NCBI GenBank assembly: GCA_017609245.1 | Contig: JAFCEI010000008.1 | Coordinates: 1 to 15,263 of the forward strand | DNA from: Candidatus Woesearchaeota archaeon | Lineage (GTDB): Archaea > Nanobdellota > Nanobdellia > Woesearchaeales > JAFCFN01 | Reading direction: 5' to 3' | DNA length: 15,263 bases | In this document: one piece after another, positions 1 through 4,495 of the stretch | Numbering within the stretch: position 1 is the first letter of the stretch | Layout: each line of letters begins with the position of its first letter | Made by a program: the position numbers and the translations under genes | Notes under the pieces: model-generated | Databases searched by the model: none | The model's input: only the letters and a program-made list of their open reading frames with translations | Told to the model about the DNA's origin: nothing

Positions 1-453
1 CTAGCCCAAGCAAAATTTCCTGCACCAAGGCTTTTGAATTTCTGCGATAAGGATATGCTTATCGAGATGGAATTTATTGAAGGTGCCAAGCTCAAAGATG
101 TGATGAACAAAGAAAACTGCATCGAACTCTCCAAAGAACTGGGCAAGAAAGTGGCCCAACTGCATGTACAAGGCATAATCCACGGGGATCTGACAACATC
201 TAACATGATCATGAGGGGCAATGATATGCATTTTATTGATTTTGGATTAAGCTTTTTTTCTGATAAGATTGAGGACAAGGCAGTTGACCTGCATCTGCTG
301 AAGCAGGCTCTTGAGAGCAAGCATTACTCGATGTGGGAGGAATGTTTTGACGCTGTTATCGACGAGTATTCCCAGAACAACCCTGAGCATGAGGCTGTGC
401 TAAGCAGGCTCGATCAGGTAGAGTCCCGAGGACGATACAAGAAAAAGGGCTAA
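1..453 (+). CDS. bud32: Bud32-like KEOPS-associated protein kinase, C-terminal part
   Basis: The frame is open to the left edge, so the N-terminus lies outside the window; the 150 residues seen are the C-terminal lobe. Visible are the catalytic loop HGDLTTSN (Asp at visible residue 63, Asn at 68), the metal-binding IDFGLS (Asp at 80), the Bud32-typical EDKAVDLHLLKQAL stretch, and the basic tail ESRGRYKKKG. In the family, Bud32 is the small atypical kinase/ATPase of the KEOPS complex that supports Kae1 in making the t6A modification at tRNA position 37. Some archaea carry it fused to Kae1; the visible part cannot show whether that is so here. It ends about 60 nt upstream of the promoter of the next gene. 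Confidence 0.93.
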   Translation, partial: LAQAKFPAPRLLNFCDKDMLIEMEFIEGAKLKDVMNKENCIELSKELGKKVAQLHVQGIIHGDLTTSNMIMRGNDMHFIDFGLSFFSDKIEDKAVDLHLLKQALESKHYSMWEECFDAVIDEYSQNNPEHEAVLSRLDQVESRGRYKKKG

Positions 454-509
454 AACTTATTCTTTTACCGAGGGGGATTTTTATTTAATCGAGGAGTCGT
501 GACAAAAGA

Positions 510-517
510 TTTAAATA
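510..517 (+). promoter_or_regulatory. TATA box of the lysine-rich protein gene
   Basis: The AT-rich element tttaaata would place transcription start near 536-540, leaving a leader of about 50 nt that contains the hairpin at 542-561. Assigned by motif and spacing only. Confidence 0.5.
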
Positions 518-541
518 CTCTTTTTGTTTACTATGTTAAAT

Positions 542-561
542 TACCTCGATAAAACGAGGTA
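542..561 (+). promoter_or_regulatory. Leader hairpin before the lysine-rich protein gene
   Basis: A perfect 7-bp inverted repeat, tacctcg and cgaggta, encloses a 6-nt loop (ataaaa). It sits between the predicted transcription start and the ribosome binding site, so it would form in the mRNA 5' leader. A regulatory or stabilising role is inference. Confidence 0.45.
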
Positions 562-586
562 TTTAATTACAAGGGGTGGAAATAAA

Positions 587-763
587 ATGGGAAAAGTTAT
601 AGCTAAAAGCGTAGTTAAGAGAAAACCTGGTTACCTATACTATGTTGATGGTAAAGGTAATGTTTGCGAAGCTAAGATGGCTAGAGGCGGCAAAAAGAAG
701 AAAAAGAAAGCTGCTAAGAAAAAGCCAGCTAAGAAAAAAGCAACGAAGAAAAAGAAGAGATAA
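587..763 (+). CDS. Small lysine-rich, histone H1-tail-like basic protein
   Basis: A protein of 58 residues. I chose the ATG at 587 because AAGGGGTGG at 571-579 is a Shine-Dalgarno-like site 7 nt upstream; a longer reading from 524 would run through the leader hairpin. Residues 1-37 form a short ordered-looking part (GKVIAKSVVKRKPGYLYYVDGKGN) with one cysteine; from residue 38 the protein is almost only Lys and Ala with a PAKKKATKKKK pattern. The tail resembles the C-terminal tails of histone H1 and of bacterial H1-like proteins such as chlamydial Hc1. Binding DNA or RNA, perhaps in chromatin, is therefore likely but inferred from composition. It has its own promoter, a hairpin leader and a T-rich terminator, which suggests a monocistronic and perhaps abundant product. 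Confidence 0.8.
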   Translation: MGKVIAKSVVKRKPGYLYYVDGKGNVCEAKMARGGKKKKKKAAKKKPAKKKATKKKKR

Positions 764-770
764 AAATCTC

Positions 771-797
771 TGTTTATTTTTTTATTTTTTTTGATTT
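771..797 (+). terminator. Oligo-T terminator after the lysine-rich gene
   Basis: Runs of 7 and 8 T directly follow the stop codon (tgtttatttttttattttttttg). Archaeal RNA polymerase terminates at oligo-T without needing a hairpin. Confidence 0.55.
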
Positions 798-837
798 GAT
801 TTCTAAAAAAACAAGAACATATCCTGCACCTAACAGA

Positions 838-848
838 AACCTTTAAAA
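838..848 (+). promoter_or_regulatory. TATA-like element upstream of tRNA-Ser
   Basis: The AT-rich stretch cctttaaaaaa lies about 30 nt upstream of the tRNA 5' end, roughly right for a start just before 874. Confidence 0.4.
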
Positions 849-894
849 AAACATAATCAATTCTCTATAATGCGTCGCGATCGCATAACCTGGT

Positions 895-926
895 GCTTGT
901 TGAGCCTCAAGCTCGCTAAGCAGGAA
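895..926 (+). other. tRNA-Ser intron 1 (D-loop, 32 nt)
   Basis: A textbook bulge-helix-bulge surrounds it. Central helix CCTG 889-892 pairs with CAGG 921-924; the 3-nt bulges are GTG 893-895 and AAA 925-927; the inner helix is CTT 896-898 with AAG 918-920; a further GAGC/GCTC stem lies inside. Cutting between the second and third bulge nucleotides, as archaeal splicing endonuclease does, gives exactly 895-926. Confidence 0.85.
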
Positions 927-975
927 ATTGCGCAGGATTGCTAATCCTGTTTCCTCACGGATATCTGGGTTCAAA

Positions 976-1037
976 AAAGTGAAGTGTGAACAGAGGGGCT
1001 GCAAAGCTTTGCTTTGTATGCACGTAACTTTTGAAAG
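976..1037 (+). other. tRNA-Ser intron 2 (T-loop, position 59/60, 62 nt)
   Basis: The outer helix is the T stem itself (965-969 with 1039-1043). The central helix is TTCA 970-973 with TGAA 1032-1035; the 3-nt bulges are AAA 974-976 and AGT 1036-1038. Cleavage after the second bulge nucleotide on each side yields 976-1037 and restores a 7-nt T loop. The inner helix next to the bulge is weak. A palindrome GCAAAGCTTTGC at 1001-1012 caps the intron hairpin. Confidence 0.85.
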
Positions 1038-1068
1038 TCCCAGTCGCGACGTTTTATTTTCATAAAAA

Positions 1069-1401
1069 ATGACTCAGGCAATAATCGAGATCTTCACTTC
1101 TGTGACATGCCCACATTGTCCCAGGGCTTTGAAACAGGTTAAAGATATTGAAGCTAAAAGAGATGATATTATTGTAGTTAACAATATAATCAACACAGCA
1201 GAAGGCTCAGCAAGGGCAAAGGAATTTGGAGTGCTGGCTGTTCCTTGTATTTTTCTGCAGGGATCAACAGGTGAAGTGATCGGATTCAAAGAGTTCCCGA
1301 CAAAAGATGAGCTGAACAAAGCAATTGACGCTGCAAATGGAAAAATAAAGCTTGAGAAAAAATCGTTATTTAAACGATTGTTCAAAGATCAAGAACATTG
1401 A
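1069..1401 (+). CDS. Small thioredoxin/glutaredoxin-like protein (CPHC)
   Basis: 110 residues with one thioredoxin fold: a beta strand (IIEIFTSVT), the redox motif CPHC at residues 14-17, and the cis-proline loop LAVPC with Pro59 followed directly by Cys60. The C-terminus is a basic tail (KKSLFKRLFK). There is no signal peptide, so it is probably a cytoplasmic dithiol oxidoreductase; the partner is unknown. The ATG lies only 17 nt after the tRNA-Ser 3' end, with no separate TATA box seen. It is therefore probably expressed by processing of a common tRNA-mRNA transcript, which is inference. The length matches the small archaeal glutaredoxin-like thioredoxins. It is distinct from the membrane-linked thioredoxins at 12999-15263. 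Confidence 0.87.
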   Translation: MTQAIIEIFTSVTCPHCPRALKQVKDIEAKRDDIIVVNNIINTAEGSARAKEFGVLAVPCIFLQGSTGEVIGFKEFPTKDELNKAIDAANGKIKLEKKSLFKRLFKDQEH

Positions 1402-1431
1402 TTTTTTAATCTATTTTTAACCAATTTTTAT
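1402..1431 (+). terminator. Oligo-T terminator after the thioredoxin gene
   Basis: Three T-runs (gattttttaatc, ctatttttaacc, caatttttat) follow the stop codon and precede the tRNA-Met promoter. Confidence 0.45.
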
Positions 1432-1436
1432 AAACA

Positions 1437-1445
1437 TTTATAAAT
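1437..1445 (+). promoter_or_regulatory. TATA box of initiator tRNA-Met
   Basis: The element tttataaat is centred 27 nt upstream of the tRNA 5' end at 1468, the usual archaeal spacing. Confidence 0.65.
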
Positions 1446-1467
1446 GCTCTAAATCTTTTGATTATAT

Positions 1468-1542
1468 AGCGGGGTGGGGCAGTCAGGAGTGCCCGGGGGG
1501 CCCATAACCCCCAGGTCGAAGGTTCAAATCCTTCCCCCGCTA
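1468..1542 (+). tRNA. Initiator tRNA-Met (CAU)
   Basis: The cloverleaf is complete with no intron: acceptor AGCGGGG 1468-1474 with CCCCGCT 1535-1541, D stem GGGC 1477-1480 with GCCC 1491-1494, anticodon stem GGGGG 1496-1500 with CCCCC 1508-1512, loop CCCATAA with anticodon CAT at 1503-1505, T stem GAAGG with CCTTC around TTCAAAT, and discriminator A1542. The A1-U72 pair and the run of G-C pairs in the anticodon stem identify the archaeal initiator rather than the elongator. CCA is not encoded. Position 33 is C instead of the near-universal T. Confidence 0.93.
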
Positions 1543-1596
1543 CTTCTTATCTTCTGAAAAGCCATGGCTTGAGATGCCTAAATATAGCATTTATAC

Positions 1597-1609
1597 ATCA
1601 CTTAGTGGT
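1597..1609. promoter_or_regulatory. Palindromic site 1 (possible operator)
   Basis: ATCACT-T-AGTGGT is a near-perfect 13-nt inverted repeat upstream of the TATA box at 1628. It matches the reverse complement of site 2 (1645-1657) at 10 of 13 positions. Confidence 0.4.
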
Positions 1610-1627
1610 GGTAACAAAATAGAAAGA

Positions 1628-1637
1628 TTTATAAATA
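1628..1637 (+). promoter_or_regulatory. TATA box of the signal-peptidase operon
   Basis: The element tttataaata is centred about 26 nt upstream of the ATG at 1658, so transcription would start at or next to the start codon (leaderless mRNA). Confidence 0.65.
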
Positions 1638-1644
1638 AGTAATC

Positions 1645-1657
1645 ACTACTAAGTAGT
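1645..1657. promoter_or_regulatory. Palindromic site 2 overlapping the transcription start
   Basis: ACTACT-A-AGTAGT is a perfect inverted repeat that ends directly before the ATG at 1658. Lying over the predicted transcription start, it is well placed for a repressor. The regulator is unknown. Confidence 0.45.
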
Positions 1658-2155
1658 ATGAAATTACTCAACATAATCAGTATTGCTATTATATTTGTAA
1701 TGGGCTGTCTAGCTACTATCCTGCTTAGCCAGCTGCCTGTTTTATCAGCTGAAACTCCGCAAGGGTTTGCTTTATTTTCTGAAAAATCTGTTGAAAAAGC
1801 ATCCCCCTATAACTGGATCACACCTGACCAGATTAAGGTTTCAAAAGAAGGCATCAACATCGATGTGGAGGGTGCAATACTGGTTGGTTTTGCAGACACT
1901 AATTCAATGGACCCTCTGTTAGATGAAAATTCAAATGGTATTGAGATTATACCTGACTCAATAGCTGACATTCACATAGGAGATATTGTTTCTTACAAAT
2001 CCGGCGATGATTCGATAATCCACAGGGTTGTTTTCATCGGCGCTGACGAAAAAGGATGGTACTGCCTGATGAAAGGCGACAATAACAGTTCACAAGACCC
2101 TAAAAAGATAAGATTTGACCAGATCCAGAGGGTTTTGGTTGGAATAATCTACTAA
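1658..2155 (+). CDS. S26-like (SEC11-type) signal peptidase I
   Basis: 165 residues: one N-terminal membrane segment (about residues 4-29), then an extracytoplasmic domain. The conserved S26 blocks are DTNSMDP (catalytic Ser83), GDIVSYK (108-114), DSIIHRVV (His122 where bacterial LepB has Lys) and KGDNNSSQDP (Asp141). A Ser-His-Asp set is that of archaeal and ER-type signal peptidases, which remove signal peptides from Sec-exported proteins. About 40 residues between the membrane segment and the catalytic block lack a recognisable motif. It heads a four-gene unit with 1-nt, overlapping and 2-nt junctions, so it may serve a special substrate rather than be the general enzyme; that is inference. 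Confidence 0.82.
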   Translation: MKLLNIISIAIIFVMGCLATILLSQLPVLSAETPQGFALFSEKSVEKASPYNWITPDQIKVSKEGINIDVEGAILVGFADTNSMDPLLDENSNGIEIIPDSIADIHIGDIVSYKSGDDSIIHRVVFIGADEKGWYCLMKGDNNSSQDPKKIRFDQIQRVLVGIIY

Positions 2156-2156
2156 G

Positions 2157-2444
2157 ATGAAATACAAAACATTTCAAAATAAGAATGAAAAGTGCAAAAC
2201 TGCAGAAGAAGGAAAACATGTTCTAGAACTAGACATCTATAAAGATGGAGGGGTTCATGCACATGTAACTTCAACTCCTTACAAGATAGAAGCTTGCTTT
2301 GAAAAGAAAAATAAGAATATATCATATGTTTCTAGCACCAGCATTAGCATACTTCATCCTGAAGACCCCATAGAAAGACTTAATGCAAATAAGGAAATAT
2401 CATATTTTTTGAAACTAAAAGAAAAAGAAACCGCAGATGTTTAA
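2157..2444 (+). CDS. Hypothetical protein, second gene of the signal-peptidase operon
   Basis: 95 residues that I do not recognise. It begins 1 nt after the stop of the S26 peptidase gene, and its own stop overlaps the start of the next gene by 8 nt, so translational coupling is likely and supports it being real. It is hydrophilic and Lys/Glu-rich, with alternating-residue stretches such as HVLELDIYKDGGVHAHVT and ISYVSSTSISIL that suggest a small beta-rich fold. Two cysteines (residues 13 and 47) and no membrane segment or signal peptide are seen. Function unknown. Confidence 0.62.
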   Translation: MKYKTFQNKNEKCKTAEEGKHVLELDIYKDGGVHAHVTSTPYKIEACFEKKNKNISYVSSTSISILHPEDPIERLNANKEISYFLKLKEKETADV

Positions 2445-3042
2445 AATGACGCATGATTTTGATCAGGAATTAGAGATGCAGGCCCAAAGGTTTGCTAACA
2501 AGATAGACTTGGTTCTTAGGTGGGAACTCGGGTTGAATGTAAATCAGGAGACAGTAAGTTCAGAAGACGGTCCCTTGTATAATGTATGGAAAGCTTCTAG
2601 TGATTCGCTTAAAAAACAAAAAAACAGGATAGAATATCTGGTCAAAGAAGGTGGAGACCCAAAGATAATCAGAAGAGAACTCAAAGATCACTTTCAGTAT
2701 CAGTTAACCAAAAAGTTAGCTTCAAGGAGAACAGGGATACATTGTCCTGCATGCAGGTGGACACATGAATTTGTTGACGGAGACAGATTAGAAAAAGCGA
2801 TAGCAGAAGGAGATATCTCAGAATCTCTGTGCCCGATACATCCTGGTGAAGAATATGACAGAGAGTTTGGCAGAGGCTGCCCTGATTTTGAAAATTATTG
2901 TATGGATATGGAAAAGCATTTTAAAATATTGGATAAAGAGATTGGCCTCTACAGGGGAGCTTTGGATTTTATGGATGGAAAAAGAAGCCAAAACTCCAAG
3001 CTTGATGAAATTCTCGAGAAATATCTGGCGGTGTTGAGATAA
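2437..3042 (+). CDS. Unknown protein with putative Cys/His zinc-binding insert; paralogue of the next gene
   Basis: 201 residues, no known family recognised. Residues 1-95 are predicted mainly helical. Residues 102-155 hold C103-P-A-C106, C132-P-I-H135, C148 and C155, a pattern suited to one or two zinc sites. Residues 156-201 are again helical and end LDEILEKYLAVLR. The core at residues 64-90 (RIEYLVKEGGDP ... HFQYQL) and the C-terminal 13 residues match the protein of the next gene, whereas the Cys/His module has no counterpart there. An ATG at 2437 and another at 2446 are both possible starts; 2437 overlaps the previous gene. No membrane segments. Confidence 0.75.
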   Translation: MFKMTHDFDQELEMQAQRFANKIDLVLRWELGLNVNQETVSSEDGPLYNVWKASSDSLKKQKNRIEYLVKEGGDPKIIRRELKDHFQYQLTKKLASRRTGIHCPACRWTHEFVDGDRLEKAIAEGDISESLCPIHPGEEYDREFGRGCPDFENYCMDMEKHFKILDKEIGLYRGALDFMDGKRSQNSKLDEILEKYLAVLR

Positions 3043-3044
3043 GA

Positions 3045-3539
3045 ATGAAAATAACAACAAAATATTTTGAAAAGGCATTCAAGTATGAATGCAAAAACCT
3101 TGCTGAAACCATCCATGCAATGATAAGAATGGATATGTATTTTGACAAGCCTGTCAGAAACAGCAAGATCAAAAACATAGTAGAGATAATAAACAACATA
3201 GCAGGGATAAGTAGAGAAGTTAATGATGATGAGATTGAAGGCATAATATATTATTTGCAAGACAGAGGAAATGACCTGATTGATGAGTCTGAAGAAAGAC
3301 TTAATTATTTCTTAGTAGAAGGTGCTGAACCTGAAGATATGAAAAAACACGTCTTTAATCATTTTCAGCACAAGCTAAAAGGTTATGTTAATCAGAAAAA
3401 AAGCAACAATTCTTATGCCAGCCTTGATGAAAAGATTGAAGTTTGCAGCAGATTCTTGCGCGCTCTTAACGGAAAAGTCAGCAAAAAACCGTGGAAATTT
3501 GACTGGGTAATTGAAAAATACTCTCGCATGTTAAGATAA
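3045..3539 (+). CDS. Unknown helical protein; paralogue of the preceding gene without the zinc-like module
   Basis: 164 residues starting 2 nt after the preceding stop. Residues 85-111 (RLNYFLVEGAEP ... HFQHKL) align with residues 64-90 of the upstream protein, and the end FDWVIEKYSRMLR aligns with LDEILEKYLAVLR. Between these two shared blocks there are only about 40 residues, against about 98 in the upstream protein, because the Cys/His module is absent. Predicted all-helical and soluble. The pair probably arose by tandem duplication with gain or loss of the module, and may form a heteromer; both are inferences. Function unknown. Confidence 0.75.
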   Translation: MKITTKYFEKAFKYECKNLAETIHAMIRMDMYFDKPVRNSKIKNIVEIINNIAGISREVNDDEIEGIIYYLQDRGNDLIDESEERLNYFLVEGAEPEDMKKHVFNHFQHKLKGYVNQKKSNNSYASLDEKIEVCSRFLRALNGKVSKKPWKFDWVIEKYSRMLR

Positions 3540-3582
3540 ATTTTCAGCACCAATAGAATAGCATATACTGCTTAATATAAAA

Positions 3583-3591
3583 CTATATAAA
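3583..3591 (+). promoter_or_regulatory. TATA box of the GGDEF gene
   Basis: The element ctatataaa predicts transcription start near 3612, leaving a leader of about 65 nt before the ATG at 3677. This is much longer than most leaders in the window. Confidence 0.55.
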
Positions 3592-3619
3592 GGCTGTTTA
3601 GAGGCATATTGCACCATAA

Positions 3620-3669
3620 AGAAAATCTGAGAGATTTTCTGTCTCTCAAACTTTTGGTTGGGACAAAAG
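3620..3669 (+). promoter_or_regulatory. Structured 5' leader with alternative hairpins
   Basis: Hairpin A pairs AGAAAATCT 3620-3628 with AGATTTTCT 3632-3640 (9 bp, 3-nt loop). An alternative stem pairs GAGAGA 3629-3634 with TCTCTC 3642-3647 and cannot coexist with A. A further stem pairs CTTTTG 3651-3656 with CAAAAG 3664-3669 just before the ATG. No clear ribosome binding site lies between this stem and the start codon. No known riboswitch class was recognised. Confidence 0.45.
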
Positions 3670-3676
3670 ATTTAAG

Positions 3677-4459
3677 ATGAAAAAGGAGTTCAAGGAAAAG
3701 ATCGAAGGCAAGGAAAGAGCAAGAGACTGGCTTATTGGTCTAAAGCCAAAACTAGAAAATATCTTAAACATTACAGAAAACAATCCTAATCCTGAGTTAG
3801 AAGCTATAAAAAAAGTTATTGAACCTGAATACAAAGAGATTGACAAACACATTGAAAATCTTGAAAGGGGCATAGCCCATCATGCAAAGATGTATAATGA
3901 GCTTACAAAAGACATATTCAGCCCTAAGGAAAAAAAGAGAAAAGTAAATGGGAAAGAATTTTTTGCAAAAGTTTACAGTCCAACTTCATTCAAAAAAGAA
4001 GCAAAAGAAATATACACTGATGCTAAAAACAACGAATATAATCTAACATTAACATTGTTAGATCTTGATCATCTTAAAGAAATAAATGACACTCAAGGCC
4101 ATCAAAAAGGTGATGAAGTCATAGGGATGTTTGCTCAAGTCATAACTGACTTTATCGAACCTGAAGATAAAGTTTATAGGATCGGCGGGGATGAGTTTGC
4201 TTTATTTCTACCTAAATCAAACATTGTTCAGGACAGGTATCACCACATGCTTGTAAGGGAAAACAATGTTGTAAATGTTGTTGAAAACATAAGAAGGGTT
4301 ATGGAAGCGAAAGGCCACACTATATCTGCAGGCATTGCAAACTACAAGCAAAATGCAAAAAACTTTACTGATCTGATCAACAAATCAGACAAAGCGCTTT
4401 ACGAAAGCAAAGAAAATGGCAGAAACAGGATCACATTTTACAAAGATCAGACAGAATAG
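3677..4459 (+). CDS. GGDEF-domain protein (diguanylate cyclase-type)
   Basis: 260 residues. Residues 1-115 are helical and highly charged, with no membrane segment, and may be a coiled-coil sensor or dimerisation part. The GGDEF domain covers about 122-256: LLDLDHLKEINDTQGHQKGD (metal-binding Asp129, then Asn137-Asp138), YRIGGDEFALFL with an intact GGDEF at 170-174, SAGIAN at 217-222, and the closing KALYESKENGRNRI. Such domains condense two GTP to c-di-GMP as dimers. The inhibitory I-site RxxD, expected five residues before GGDEF, reads EPED (161-164), so the key Arg is missing and feedback inhibition at that site is unlikely. It stands alone behind its own promoter and structured leader. 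No EAL, HD-GYP or PilZ partner is in the window. Confidence 0.9.
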   Translation: MKKEFKEKIEGKERARDWLIGLKPKLENILNITENNPNPELEAIKKVIEPEYKEIDKHIENLERGIAHHAKMYNELTKDIFSPKEKKRKVNGKEFFAKVYSPTSFKKEAKEIYTDAKNNEYNLTLTLLDLDHLKEINDTQGHQKGDEVIGMFAQVITDFIEPEDKVYRIGGDEFALFLPKSNIVQDRYHHMLVRENNVVNVVENIRRVMEAKGHTISAGIANYKQNAKNFTDLINKSDKALYESKENGRNRITFYKDQTE

Positions 4460-4464
4460 GTAAG

Positions 4465-4473
4465 TTTAAATAA
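4465..4473 (+). promoter_or_regulatory. TATA box of map
   Basis: The element tttaaataa is centred 27 nt upstream of the ATG at 4496, which predicts a leaderless mRNA. Confidence 0.6.
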
Positions 4474-4495
4474 AAATAATTCTTATCAAGTTAAC

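Larger units (their letters stand above)
874..1051 (+). tRNA. tRNA-Ser(GCU) with two non-canonical introns
   Basis: Exons are 874-894, 927-975 and 1038-1051, giving an 84-nt class II tRNA without encoded CCA. The acceptor stem is perfect (874-880 with 1044-1050) and the discriminator G1051 is the serine-type G73. The D stem is GCA 883-885 with TGC 929-931; the loop contains GG at 892-893. The anticodon stem is CAGGA 933-937 with TCCTG 945-949 and the loop TTGCTAA carries anticodon GCT. The long variable arm 950-964 has a TCC/GGA stem. The T stem CTGGG 965-969 pairs with CCCAG 1039-1043 around a rebuilt TTCAAAT loop. A15-U48 also pairs. Each element works only after the introns at 895-926 and 976-1037 are removed. 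A default tRNA search may miss the gene. Confidence 0.9.

Noticed and set aside
501..514. The 14-mer gacaaaagatttaa, repeated at 3662-3675, as a shared regulatory site
   Set aside because: The positions differ (TATA region against just before an ATG), and an AT-rich match of this length is not surprising in 15 kb.
524..586. Longer N-terminus for the lysine-rich protein
   Set aside because: This stretch contains the leader hairpin and the ribosome binding site for the ATG at 587.
1001..1012. Palindrome GCAAAGCTTTGC as a protein-binding site
   Set aside because: It lies inside the tRNA-Ser T-loop intron and is better explained as part of the intron hairpin.
1074..1385. Minus-strand ORF opposite the thioredoxin-like gene
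   Set aside because: It is a shadow of the CPHC gene with no promoter or ribosome binding site of its own.
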